A stretch of DNA of 13,210 nucleotides from contig SLQC01000272.1 of the NCBI GenBank assembly GCA_007131625.1, positions 1 through 13,210 on the forward strand. The letters run 5' to 3'. The stretch comes from Balneolales bacterium. GTDB taxonomy: Bacteria; Bacteroidota; Rhodothermia; Balneolales; Natronogracilivirgulaceae. Positions 1 through 8,267 of this stretch are shown in pieces (the first letter of the stretch is position 1; every line of letters starts with the position of its first letter). Under the pieces are notes generated by a model, which saw only the letters and a program-made list of their open reading frames with translations, did not search any database and had not been told where the DNA came from. A program made the translations under genes and the position numbers.

Positions 1-229
1 AATGTCCATGACGGAAATAATCATGCTCCTGTGTGACGGATAGCCGTCATTGGTATATCGCTTATGCGTTTCACAGAGCATGTGTTTAAATTTTTGATTT
101 ATAAAGACACATGGAGCACCCATGAGTTTCAATCATACCCTTGTATGCCGAAATCTCAGAATGTGTGGTTAAAAATTGACACGTTTCAAGACTGAATAAA
201 ACATTATTTGATTTCAATAAATGCTTTTT
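1..229. other. Intergenic region 3' of the T9SS exoprotein gene
   Basis: No convincing gene is visible here. The region is AT-rich. It holds a short perfect hairpin at 34-49 (TGACGG, loop ATAG, CCGTCA), which has no clean T-run on either side, so a terminator role is uncertain. Just downstream of the exoprotein stop (about 180-229) the sequence is A/T-dominated, with an imperfect inverted repeat between about 203 and 224. Confidence 0.4.
34..49. repeat. Short perfect inverted repeat (hairpin)
   Basis: TGACGG-ATAG-CCGTCA forms a 6-bp stem with a 4-nt loop. It could be part of a terminator or regulatory site for a gene outside the window to the left. No adjacent U-tract is seen, so no function is assigned. 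Confidence 0.35.
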
Positions 230-2794
230 TCACTTGAGCAGCAAGATTTTTCGCACATCAACCGTATCATCGGCACGGAGTCGCGTTATATATACTCCGC
301 TGGCGAGATTGCCGGCGCCAAAAGGAACGGTATGCACTCCTGCCTGGAGTTGTCCATCCACCAGAGTAGCCACACGCCGGCCGGTCACATCGAATAAATC
401 CACCCTGACCGGTACCGTATCATCAACTGAATCGGGGATGTTGAACCGGATATTGGTACGTTCGTTAAATGGATTGGGATAATTGGCCAGCAGCTCGAAG
501 TTATCCGACACAGCCATTCCCGGAAAATCGTTCTCCACAGGGATTCTGCTCAAAACACGTGTGGTCAAGACCAAATTTTTATTGTCATTGTCCTGGGGAT
601 TATCGGGGTCACCCAGCAGACGGAACCATCTCTCCTCACCATTTTCATCAATGCCGGTAAGCAGCGTTCTGACCGGATAGTAGTTACGATCACCGCTGCT
701 GTCAGACCCCTGATCGAGCATAAACCGTACCCCTCCCTCATTGGATTCCAGCTCAATCTGGAAAAATACATTATAATTCACTCCGGCATCCAGTTCCAGG
801 TCAAACGATGAAAAGTCCAGGGTATTGGGACCCGGACTCAAGTTATCAAAATCGGTTACCACCGTTGCAAGCACCTCGTCTGGTATATATCGTGCGTCAT
901 TCCCGCTTCCACCGATATTTTGTGACCGGGTAATGCTGGTCCGCATAAAGCCGTCGCCCTGAACCGCATCATTGCTTTGACCAAGAAGAACTTCCACATT
1001 CTGGAGTCTGCCTTCCACTTCGGGATCAACTCTGACAGAGATTCCTTTCAATACGGCTTGTACTTGTGAGCTGATTTGTTCCATAGGCAGCGGCAAATAC
1101 CCGGCTTGCGGTGCCGTGGCATAGTTGATTTCAACAATTCGCAAATCACTCGGTGTCCACTCGGCAGAATATTGATAGTTTCTCGTTCCGTAACTGCCTG
1201 ATGCGCTTGGGACCGTATTCACCGATACCAGCACGACCGACCGGAAGAACCCGTCGAGTTCCAACTGCGGCGAGTCCATTCGGATCACCTCCACCTCGCC
1301 ATTTTCACCATAGGTAATGAGGTGATGTGCAATTTCCGGGGGCGTATTCAGGTAGATACGCAAGTCTTCCGCTTCGAGCCAATGGGTATAACTTGCACTG
1401 CCGTATCTGAGATTTACGCGCTCATTACTGATCCATGGGCGGTCATTACCGTCAAACCGCCGGGCTGGATTATTTATATTGACACCGGAGAGTTGCGGCC
1501 TGGAATAGCCATACAGGCCACCTTCCACATCGGTATCATTCAGCCAGTTGGCAACATAAAACTGCGCCAAAATATCACGAAATTCCAAACCTTCTTCGAG
1601 TCTGTTCAATAACCGCTGATACTGGGTCCAAGGTGATCCTGAGAGACTCTGAGTCAGCCTGCCGATGTTCTCCAGTCCAACCCTCTCATACATATAACTG
1701 TGAAAAAGCTGAGCCCGCTGATAGTCTCGCAGAACCTCGGTTTCGCCTCGTCGCCATCGAAAAATTCCGTTTCCCGCCTCGGAATCAACATTTCCGCTCA
1801 CTTCATTGGGATTATTGAGGAAAGTCATGGACCGGGCACTGAAACCGTTGAAAATTTCTGCTATTTCTGACTGGCCTTCATCCATGAACGTAATCAGGTT
1901 TCCCCTGTTGGCCTGGATCAGATGTTGAAATTCATGCGCCACCGTACTCAGCGGCCGGTTGGGATTGGGCGACTGCGTGTTTGTATAGATACCGGGAAAG
2001 GAGTTGATATAGAGGATAGCGGCTTCATTGCTGTTTCCACCGGGTGAGAGGTCACCCGGATTGAAAAACCCTGCGGTATATCCGCCTCCTCTCTGAGGAT
2101 CCCATCCATCCTGGATATCAGATATCAGTACTTTCACGATGCCGCTTCCATCCGGATCCGGTATCAGTGAAGGATTCCCTTGGGCAAAAATATCAATATT
2201 ATTCAAAATGATGCCCTGATCCGGATTCACCGACTGTGGCGGTGTCCGATCTTCCAGAGCTTCCATCATGACCGATACCACATTATCATCCACCTTTCCG
2301 GGAGCATACTCATCCTGCTCCACCCATATTTCGGATTTCTCCCCTTTGGCACGCAGCTCAAACAGAATCCGGTCGTAAACGAGGGAAGAACCGCTACGCT
2401 CCAGATTGACGACATTAAACGATAAAGTGTCTCCCACCTCATACACAACCGGATCGTACATCATCGCCTGCAGCTGATCCGGTTGATGCTCTTTCATCTC
2501 CAGATACCGTTCATACGCCTCCCGGATCTCCGGCATGCGGTAGAGGTAGTCAGTAACATGAATTATCTGATCATGATTATGGTCATGATGCAACTGATCG
2601 AATAGTGAAGAGGTCACACCGTCATATTCCACCATTTCTATGGCGTTCGGGGAGCTCAGCTGCAGCCGATTTCGGTCTGCTTCATTCCTAATCCCAGAAC
2701 CTGGAACTGCAGTCAAATCAGAAATAGTGCCGGTAATAAAAAATATTGCTAATACAGAATAAATCGTTTTTCTACAAGAATTTAAAACCGGCAT
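230..2794 (-). CDS. Secreted HExxH metallopeptidase-like protein with T9SS type A sorting domain
   Basis: This 854-residue protein is predicted to be exported and anchored or released by type IX secretion. A hydrophobic N-terminal segment (about residues 10-30) looks like a signal peptide. A zinc-site motif HEFQH lies at 287-291, followed by a downstream glutamate in MDEGQSEIAE (about 305-314), the arrangement expected of gluzincins and most like M30/hyicolysin-type or M6-like peptidases. A middle region of about 450 residues resembles beta-rich accessory domains. The last ~85 residues are a typical Por-secretion C-terminal sorting domain: a NYPNPFN motif, a GRRVATL segment, GVYITRL and a terminal KILLLK. 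A His/Asp-rich patch (HHDHNHD, 69-75) lies in the likely propeptide. It is the last gene of a minus-strand cluster, 151 bp after the HlyD-like gene, so it could also have its own promoter. The peptidase assignment rests on motif only; the substrate is unknown. Confidence 0.85.
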   Translation of the reverse strand: MPVLNSCRKTIYSVLAIFFITGTISDLTAVPGSGIRNEADRNRLQLSSPNAIEMVEYDGVTSSLFDQLHHDHNHDQIIHVTDYLYRMPEIREAYERYLEMKEHQPDQLQAMMYDPVVYEVGDTLSFNVVNLERSGSSLVYDRILFELRAKGEKSEIWVEQDEYAPGKVDDNVVSVMMEALEDRTPPQSVNPDQGIILNNIDIFAQGNPSLIPDPDGSGIVKVLISDIQDGWDPQRGGGYTAGFFNPGDLSPGGNSNEAAILYINSFPGIYTNTQSPNPNRPLSTVAHEFQHLIQANRGNLITFMDEGQSEIAEIFNGFSARSMTFLNNPNEVSGNVDSEAGNGIFRWRRGETEVLRDYQRAQLFHSYMYERVGLENIGRLTQSLSGSPWTQYQRLLNRLEEGLEFRDILAQFYVANWLNDTDVEGGLYGYSRPQLSGVNINNPARRFDGNDRPWISNERVNLRYGSASYTHWLEAEDLRIYLNTPPEIAHHLITYGENGEVEVIRMDSPQLELDGFFRSVVLVSVNTVPSASGSYGTRNYQYSAEWTPSDLRIVEINYATAPQAGYLPLPMEQISSQVQAVLKGISVRVDPEVEGRLQNVEVLLGQSNDAVQGDGFMRTSITRSQNIGGSGNDARYIPDEVLATVVTDFDNLSPGPNTLDFSSFDLELDAGVNYNVFFQIELESNEGGVRFMLDQGSDSSGDRNYYPVRTLLTGIDENGEERWFRLLGDPDNPQDNDNKNLVLTTRVLSRIPVENDFPGMAVSDNFELLANYPNPFNERTNIRFNIPDSVDDTVPVRVDLFDVTGRRVATLVDGQLQAGVHTVPFGAGNLASGVYITRLRADDTVDVRKILLLK

Positions 2795-2945
2795 CGTGAC
2801 ATTATTAGGATGTTGTTATTCACCAGTTCAAATGATTTTGGATAAAGCTCAAACCTGAGATAACATTTTGGCAAGTCTATATTCAACGTAGAGTTTATAT
2901 GAAAAATTGAATTTGTGAACTTGAGAAGTTGTGAATTTTGGAATT

Positions 2946-4025
2946 TTAGCGCGTGACTATTCGCATATCGACCACTTCCCCGGGCGTAAGATTCAGGTCA
3001 CCTGATATGTCGATACGAACCGGCAAGCCAATCGTCTGATAGGGAAGATCCGGAAAAAGAGAGGAGACATGTTCCATGGTTTCCAGCTGAACACCCACTT
3101 CCGAAATTTCCATTATTGCTTCGTTGCGGTGTCGATGCTGCTTGCGGACCAGCACTTCCATACCCGGTTCCGGTTCGATAAAAACGGGGTGCCTTAGATG
3201 ACCGATGATATAGTCGGGTTGGGAGGAATTGATTTGCAGAATGATATCCCCCTGATCTACATATTCACCGTTCATTTTATGGATGGCGGCAACCTGTCCG
3301 CTGACCGGTGCATGTAGTTCTATTGGCATCATTTCCACTTTGATCTTTTCAATCATCTGTTGCTGAACCTTGATGGAAGCCGCCCTTGGATCTTCTTCAT
3401 CCCACAATGCCAGCACATCATCAAGATTTATATGTTCCAGGCGGGATTCCAGCCGCTCGACCAGATTCTGGATGACTTCAACCTCTTCCCGGTGAACCAG
3501 GTACTCCGATTCCGCCCGGTCACGCGCTTCCTCGGTGGAGAGTCCGTCTGTAAAAAGACGGTCGACCCGTTCAAACTCCCGTTCTGCCTGTTGTTTGCGG
3601 ATACGGGTAATCCCCAGCCGTGCCCGATTCTCCATAAGATCCATATGCATGGACTCGTAGTTGAGCAAATTTCGTTGCTGGTCGGCAAACGGGTCCATCG
3701 ACAAGCGGAGGAGCTCGATTTCTGCCAGTACTAAAGCCAGTTCCGCCTCGATGATTTTAGGATCTGTTGTAATGAGACGTCCAATCGCATCACCGCCGGA
3801 AACCGAATCAAAAGCACGTATGGTAATATCCGCAAGGGAACCGGCGCGGGGACTTCGGACCTCTGCCTGTTGTCCAACGACATGACCGACCATTGTAGCG
3901 GCATCGATCCTGTCCCTCCACAACCATGAAACAGCAAGTGCCACTACTACAAATATTAGAAGAGGGAAAACCCTTACCCTGATCTCTTTCAAGATCCGGG
4001 AGGATGGTATCGGTATTTTTTCCAT
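2946..4025 (-). CDS. HlyD/membrane-fusion-protein-like periplasmic adaptor
   Basis: This 359-residue protein has one N-terminal membrane helix (about 18-36), then the first half of a biotinyl-lipoyl-like barrel-sandwich segment (VRSPRAGSLADI, about 57-68). A long charged alpha-helical hairpin follows (about 95-235, rich in E, R, L and Q). The second lipoyl half (LHAPVSGQVAAI, then NGEYVDQGDIILQI) comes next, and a C-terminal beta-barrel region ends in PGEVVDMRIV. This is the HlyD/EmrA adaptor layout, which normally bridges an inner-membrane transporter to an outer-membrane channel. No ABC or MFS transporter and no TolC-like gene lies nearby; the neighbour 28 bp upstream is a DUF4956 membrane protein instead. 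The adaptor may therefore serve an unusual partner, or one encoded elsewhere. The ATG has no well-spaced Shine-Dalgarno; a GGAGG lies about 20 nt upstream, too far to be standard. Confidence 0.85.
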   Translation of the reverse strand: MEKIPIPSSRILKEIRVRVFPLLIFVVVALAVSWLWRDRIDAATMVGHVVGQQAEVRSPRAGSLADITIRAFDSVSGGDAIGRLITTDPKIIEAELALVLAEIELLRLSMDPFADQQRNLLNYESMHMDLMENRARLGITRIRKQQAEREFERVDRLFTDGLSTEEARDRAESEYLVHREEVEVIQNLVERLESRLEHINLDDVLALWDEEDPRAASIKVQQQMIEKIKVEMMPIELHAPVSGQVAAIHKMNGEYVDQGDIILQINSSQPDYIIGHLRHPVFIEPEPGMEVLVRKQHRHRNEAIMEISEVGVQLETMEHVSSLFPDLPYQTIGLPVRIDISGDLNLTPGEVVDMRIVTR

Positions 4026-4053
4026 GTTCTTCTGTATTATTATTTCCTCCCGA

Positions 4054-4740
4054 TCATACTTCCGACTCCTCTTCAGCTCTCATAGTTGTTACACGTGAAA
4101 TGGCGGTGTTGGCTTGCAAATCACTCAGAAGATCGTGAATTCTGTCGGGATCTCTCAGCAGCAGGCGGTAGGAGATATCCGCGCCTTCATCATCCTGTCC
4201 AGACCGCTGACTGGCCATATGCACTTTGAGCGCATGCCGCTCGAGCAAATGTTGCAGACTGACGATGTTTTTGAGAGTATCCGACCAGTGCAGGTTCAGG
4301 ATCAGATCGTAGCGCTGACGACTTCCAAATGATGTGAACCATATATAGTACAGCACGGTTGATGCAACGAGCGTACCGATCAGTGCGGTTGAAAATTTCT
4401 GTGTTCCGCAGGCCATTCCAATCACTATAAGGCTCAGTATATAGACAGTATCGAGGGTATCCCGGATAATGTTACGGAAACGGACGATGGCAAATACCGC
4501 TAAAAGACTGAAAGCCGTAACCAGGTTGTTATCGAGTACCATCATCACCAACGAGACAGTGATTGGGATGAGAATCAATGAACTCACATAGGTGCGGGAA
4601 TAAGATAGGCCCGAATGCGTGTACATGTAGACCCATGCCAAAAGCTGACCGCACAAAAAGGCGAGCAGCAATGCCATCAGAAGTGCCGTGAAATCGGTGG
4701 GTTGTGGCGCCACATCACCTAAATAAATCCAGTCGTACAT
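4054..4740 (-). CDS. DUF4956 domain-containing integral membrane protein
   Basis: This 228-residue protein has about four to five predicted membrane helices in its first 137 residues (roughly 18-40, 52-69, 72-87, 98-112 and 117-135). The remainder is a soluble cytosolic-type domain of about 90 residues. The hallmark RFRNIIRDTLD (87-97) sits between helices, as in DUF4956 proteins. The biochemical function of DUF4956 is not established. It is known to be encoded beside VTC-domain proteins, and here the VTC gene lies 19 bp upstream with the HlyD-like gene 28 bp downstream, so co-transcription is very likely. The acidic tail (RAEEESEV) follows a ferredoxin-like alternating region. The frame appears complete, with no truncation. 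Confidence 0.88.
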   Translation of the reverse strand: MYDWIYLGDVAPQPTDFTALLMALLLAFLCGQLLAWVYMYTHSGLSYSRTYVSSLILIPITVSLVMMVLDNNLVTAFSLLAVFAIVRFRNIIRDTLDTVYILSLIVIGMACGTQKFSTALIGTLVASTVLYYIWFTSFGSRQRYDLILNLHWSDTLKNIVSLQHLLERHALKVHMASQRSGQDDEGADISYRLLLRDPDRIHDLLSDLQANTAISRVTTMRAEEESEV

Positions 4741-4759
4741 GAAGAATTACCGTTGGCAA

Positions 4760-5515
4760 TCAGATATAACTACGTAAAAAATGATATTCACCCATATTGG
4801 TCACACCGTCAACATATTTGGCCGCCCCGCCCTGGCGAAGTCCGAACACTTGAACAAGTTCCTTGAACCAGTTCGGAAAACGGTTTGTAAATTTCAGCTC
4901 CAATATGACGCTGTTGCCAAAGACCAGCTGGGGGTTACGCATCCCGGGTGAAAAGGATACGAAATTTTGCGGTTCACTACGGATATTCCGGTCAATAGTC
5001 ACCCGGATTTTGTTCTCGCCGTCTGCCACCCAGGCTTCCCGAAGATAGGCTACATGGACTTTCGGTTCGGCCTGAAGATGGTTCACAAGACGGGTAAAAT
5101 CCAGCAGCGCATCCATTTGCTCCGCACTGGGGTCGACGAGGCTGGCGTGACCCGGGATAAACCCCCGCACCAGATCATGGGCGACATGGCGGTGGACAAT
5201 CACCCTTTTTTTGGCGATGACATTATCATAGCGGCGCTTTATTTCGAAATAGACCGGGGACTCGTCGGATTGTTCATAAAAGCGGACTCGCAATTTGTAC
5301 CGGTTCCGGTCGCCATTGATCGTTTCCTGATAGGTCCGCATACCCGGAGAGTCCAGATAAAGGCTGTGCACAGGATAGGACAAATTGGGCTGAGTTGCGC
5401 CATAGGCATCGATATCCAGATACGACGATACAAAATCACGAATACCGTGCGCAACTTTTTCGTTGATCACGTACTTATGCTCAAATCGTTGTCTTTGGAT
5501 CGTATCTATACTCAT
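4760..5515 (-). CDS. VTC domain-containing protein (polyphosphate polymerase-like)
   Basis: The frame can be opened at a TTG (5527), but the ATG at 5515 (MSIDTIQ...) is the better start and gives 251 residues. The protein is essentially one VTC domain of the CYTH/triphosphate tunnel fold. Expected tunnel residues are visible: E12 and K14 (FEHKY), R76 and R78 (LRVRFY), E91 and K93 (FEIKRR), K102/K103 (AKKR), R159 (AYLRE), R171 and D175 (RVTIDR), E206 and K208 (ELKF), and K233. In yeast Vtc4 this fold makes polyphosphate from ATP. Bacterial homologues are mostly uncharacterised, so the substrate here is inferred. No signal peptide or SPX domain is seen, so the protein is probably cytosolic at the membrane face with the adjacent DUF4956 protein. 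It is the first gene of the minus-strand cluster. Confidence 0.88.
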   Translation of the reverse strand: MSIDTIQRQRFEHKYVINEKVAHGIRDFVSSYLDIDAYGATQPNLSYPVHSLYLDSPGMRTYQETINGDRNRYKLRVRFYEQSDESPVYFEIKRRYDNVIAKKRVIVHRHVAHDLVRGFIPGHASLVDPSAEQMDALLDFTRLVNHLQAEPKVHVAYLREAWVADGENKIRVTIDRNIRSEPQNFVSFSPGMRNPQLVFGNSVILELKFTNRFPNWFKELVQVFGLRQGGAAKYVDGVTNMGEYHFLRSYI

Positions 5516-5853
5516 GACATTCGCCAAAAAGTCGTATGCAGTGTGCTATAGGTCTATTGGTAATAAAAGAACTGTTCCATCCTGTAAAGCAGGCCGGAAA
5601 AGCGCCCGATCGTCGAAAATATAACAGCAAAAAAAGATAAGCAAAAAAACCATGAATCAACAATAATTTCAACGATTATGAATCACTTCTGAACATTTAT
5701 TTCCAATATTTGGTTATCTTATGATCATATAATACTAATCGGGATTTATCGTAGTCAGTTCGCAAGATAATTGACTTCCTCCCGTTTATTTTCCAGTATA
5801 CAGGAACGATCTGGAGTTTGTTCTGTTTTACCAAGTAACATAATCCCATTGTC
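5516..5853. promoter_or_regulatory. Divergent intergenic region between the VTC operon and the TlpA-like gene
   Basis: About 338 bp, AT-rich, with no supported gene. It must carry promoters in both directions. A 10-bp perfect palindrome TATGATCATA lies at 5720-5729 and overlaps a TATAAT-like hexamer (5728-5733). A small inverted repeat CCTG-TAAAG-CAGG lies at 5581-5593. I found no clean TAnnTTTG box in either direction, so promoter positions are not assigned. Confidence 0.4.
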
Positions 5854-6390
5854 ATGCGAAGATCTGTCGTTTTTATCGGCGTTTTATTACTGCTTTTTAC
5901 CGGATACCTGCTTTTCGGGTCTTCCGGAAAGATTGAAGCAGGAAATTCAAATACCGGAGATGAATCGGAATCAAATCAGATTCTTCAGAATGCGGTATTC
6001 ACCGATCTCAACGGCAATGAAGTCACGTTGCAGGACTTTCAAGGAAAAACCGTACTGATCGATATCTGGGAAACCTGGTGCGTACCCTGCCTGCGGAGCA
6101 TGCCAACGTTTCAGAAGCTGATGGACGACTATCCTGATGACTTTGTCGTCCTGGCTGTATCGCCCGGTTATATGGATTCAGAAGAACAGGTCCGGGAGTT
6201 CATCGCCAACAACGATTATGACTTTGTCTTTGTTTTCGGAGAACAACTGGCACAAGACTTGCAAGTTCAGAGTATACCTTACAAGATATATGTGAGTCCG
6301 TCCGGCGAATATATAAAATCGGTACTTGGCAGCCAGGGTCCCGATTCCGATTATGAAAATACCCGACAGGTTATCGAATCGTATTTGTAA
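5854..6390 (+). CDS. TlpA/ResA-like thioredoxin-fold thiol-disulfide oxidoreductase
   Basis: This 178-residue protein has an N-terminal hydrophobic segment (about 5-22), which is an uncleaved anchor or a signal peptide; no clear lipobox cysteine is present. A short polar linker (25-42) leads into one thioredoxin-like domain. The active site is WCVPC (C76, C79) in the context DIWETWCVPCLRSMP, and the cis-proline equivalent is P142 in QSIPYKIYV. It should act outside the inner membrane as a reductant or isomerase of protein disulfides, as TlpA/ResA proteins do, for example in cytochrome c maturation; the actual client is unknown. It is a stand-alone gene divergent from the VTC operon and 112 bp upstream of ahcY on the same strand. 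The start chosen is the first ATG giving a full leader. Confidence 0.85.
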   Translation: MRRSVVFIGVLLLLFTGYLLFGSSGKIEAGNSNTGDESESNQILQNAVFTDLNGNEVTLQDFQGKTVLIDIWETWCVPCLRSMPTFQKLMDDYPDDFVVLAVSPGYMDSEEQVREFIANNDYDFVFVFGEQLAQDLQVQSIPYKIYVSPSGEYIKSVLGSQGPDSDYENTRQVIESYL

Positions 6391-6502
6391 AACTTATTTG
6401 CGATCCTTATTTACAATTCCTTACTTGCAGATAAAACTCTGATTATTCATAATCATTAAAAACAATAAGCCAACAATCATTCATAAAACAGATAAATCGA
6501 TT
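6391..6502 (+). promoter_or_regulatory. ahcY upstream leader
   Basis: This 112-bp AT-rich gap has no Shine-Dalgarno near the ahcY ATG. It contains an inverted repeat GATTAT-TC-ATAATC at 6441-6454. No GC-rich fold resembling a SAH or SAM riboswitch is visible. A separate ahcY promoter is plausible but not assigned. Confidence 0.3.
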
Positions 6503-7813
6503 ATGTCCACTGTTAAAGATAAAAAAGTACCTTATAAAGTAGCTGATCTCTCACTGCATGAATACGGAAGGAAGGAAATCCGCCTGGCCGAAGCCGAAAT
6601 GCCCGGACTTATGGCACTTCGCGAGGAGTATGGTTCGGAGAAACCACTGAAAGGCGCACGTATTGCAGGATGTCTCCATATGACCATCCAGACTGCCGTA
6701 CTTATTGAGACACTGGTTGAACTTGGTGCAGATGTACAGTGGTCGTCTTGCAATATTTACTCCACCCAGGATCATGCAGCGGCCGCCATTGCCAAGGCCG
6801 GCGTACCCGTTTATGCCTGGAAAGGTTTGAGCGAGGAAGATTACGACTGGTGTATCGAGCAGACACTCATTTTCAGTGACGGCCAGCCTTTGAACATGAT
6901 TCTCGACGACGGCGGCGACCTTACCAACATGGTGCTGGACAATTACCCTGAACTGGCGAACGGGCTCAGAGGGATTTCCGAGGAGACCACGACCGGCGTT
7001 CTTCGCCTGTATGACCGGATGAAAGCGGGTACGCTGCCGGTTCCGGCGATCAATGTGAATGATTCGGTTACGAAATCGAAATTCGACAACAAATACGGAT
7101 GTCGCGAGTCCTGTGTGGATGCAATCCGGCGTGCGACCGACGTGATGCTGGCAGGTAAAGTAGCAGTTGTGGCCGGTTACGGAGATGTGGGGAAAGGATC
7201 TGCGGCATCGCTGCGTGGTGCAGGCGCCCGGGTGATGGTCACCGAAATTGACCCGATTTGTGCACTACAGGCGGCAATGGACGGGTATGAAGTCAAGAAG
7301 ATGGCGGATGCAGTTCAGGAGGCTGATATCGTGATCACCGCCACCGGCAACTGTGACATCTTGACCGGTGAACATTTCCGAAACATGAAAGACAAAGCGA
7401 TTGTCGGAAATATCGGCCATTTCGACAACGAAATCGATGTTGCCTGGCTAAAGAAAAACGCAGAAGAAATCAACATCAAGCCTCAGGTCGATATGTTCCG
7501 GTTTGATGACAACCGTGAAATTCTTCTGCTATCACAGGGCCGGCTGATGAATCTTGGCAACGCCACCGGACATCCGAGCTTTGTGATGAGCAACAGCTTC
7601 ACCAACCAGACACTGGCGCAGATGGCGCTCTGGCAGCGTCCGGACGATTTTGAGGTGGGTGTTCACGTTCTTCCGAAAGTTCTGGATGAGAAAGTAGCAC
7701 GACTGCACCTGAAGAAGATCGGCGTAGAGCTGGACGAAATTACAGACGAGCAATCCAAATACACCGGTATTCCAAAAACTGGTCCGTTCAAATCCGACAT
7801 GTACCGATATTAA
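6503..7813 (+). CDS. ahcY: Adenosylhomocysteinase (S-adenosyl-L-homocysteine hydrolase)
   Basis: This 436-residue cytosolic NAD-dependent enzyme splits S-adenosylhomocysteine into adenosine and homocysteine, keeping SAM-dependent methylation free of product inhibition. Length and order of motifs match the family throughout: CLHMTIQTA (57-65), QDHAAAAIA (89-97), EETTTGVLRL (160-169), the substrate-contact segment NDSVTKSKFDN (186-196) and the NAD-binding GYGDVGKG (225-232). SNSFTNQ (363-369) and the C-terminal SDMYRY, which completes the partner's cofactor site in the tetramer, follow. The ATG start aligns with the normal N terminus. It lacks the ~40-residue insertion found in some bacterial AhcY enzymes, so it is of the short form. 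It is followed by 204 bp of non-coding DNA and a tRNA gene. The gene looks intact. Confidence 0.98.
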   Translation: MSTVKDKKVPYKVADLSLHEYGRKEIRLAEAEMPGLMALREEYGSEKPLKGARIAGCLHMTIQTAVLIETLVELGADVQWSSCNIYSTQDHAAAAIAKAGVPVYAWKGLSEEDYDWCIEQTLIFSDGQPLNMILDDGGDLTNMVLDNYPELANGLRGISEETTTGVLRLYDRMKAGTLPVPAINVNDSVTKSKFDNKYGCRESCVDAIRRATDVMLAGKVAVVAGYGDVGKGSAASLRGAGARVMVTEIDPICALQAAMDGYEVKKMADAVQEADIVITATGNCDILTGEHFRNMKDKAIVGNIGHFDNEIDVAWLKKNAEEINIKPQVDMFRFDDNREILLLSQGRLMNLGNATGHPSFVMSNSFTNQTLAQMALWQRPDDFEVGVHVLPKVLDEKVARLHLKKIGVELDEITDEQSKYTGIPKTGPFKSDMYRY

Positions 7814-7837
7814 TCCCGTGAAGAGCTTGTTGCTGTT

Positions 7838-7898
7838 CCGGTAAATGGTGCCGGTAATAAACCTGTGTTGTATCTATATCGATCACGCTGCGGCACCA
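7838..7898 (+). terminator. Possible ahcY 3' stem structure
   Basis: Shortly after the ahcY stop, TGGTGCCG (7846-7853) is matched by CGGCACCA (7891-7898), an 8-bp inverted repeat with a 37-nt loop. A direct repeat CCGGTAA occurs at 7838-7844 and 7851-7857. There is no T-run directly after the stem, so intrinsic termination is only a possibility. Confidence 0.25.
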
Positions 7899-7971
7899 GG
7901 TAAATATTATAATTTCTCACAGGTATACGGAAATATCAATAATCCGGTACGGCTTTTAAGAGAATCCGGAA

Positions 7972-8002
7972 TTGAAACCAAAGGTAAAATCCCTTATCTT
8001 TG
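7972..8002 (+). promoter_or_regulatory. Bacteroidota-type promoter of tRNA-Arg
   Basis: TTG (7972-7974), then 20 nt, then TATCTTTG (7995-8002). This fits the Bacteroidota primary sigma consensus TTG-N19-21-TAnnTTTG exactly. Transcription would begin about 7 nt further on, some 8-10 nt before the mature tRNA at 8018. It supports assignment of the host to the Bacteroidota-related phyla. Confidence 0.75.
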
Positions 8003-8017
8003 ATTTCTGTCGAAAAT

Positions 8018-8091
<74 letters not shown>

Positions 8092-8100
8092 CTTTAGTTT

Positions 8101-8144
8101 AAAGCCTTGTATTGCAGTTAGTTGCTGTGGTGCAGGGCTTTTTT
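8101..8144 (+). terminator. Likely Rho-independent terminator after tRNA-Arg
   Basis: AAAGCCTTG (8101-8109) pairs with CAGGGCTTT (8133-8141) in a 9-bp stem with one G-U. A run of six T (8139-8144) overlaps the end of the stem. The loop is long (23 nt) and may hold a minor internal stem. Its position 10 nt after the tRNA fits tRNA termination. Confidence 0.6.
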
Positions 8145-8267
8145 ATTTGGGGCTGTTTTTGAGTGTTGTTTTGCTCTGGTTACAAGGTGGTAACAAGGCA
8201 AACTATTTTGACTAATACCAATATGTAAGAAATTAAGAGGGTATATAATCTCATGCGGACACTACGC

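Noticed and set aside
4967..5551. 194-codon plus-strand frame opposite the VTC gene
   Set aside because: The minus strand encodes a complete VTC domain with its tunnel residues, so this is a shadow.
6391..6502. SAH or SAM riboswitch before ahcY
   Set aside because: The leader is short and AT-rich, with only one small inverted repeat and no conserved riboswitch core visible.
8208..8249. TTGACT ... TATAAT as a sigma-70 type promoter
   Set aside because: The spacer is 30 nt, far from the usual 17, and the likely host group does not use this consensus.
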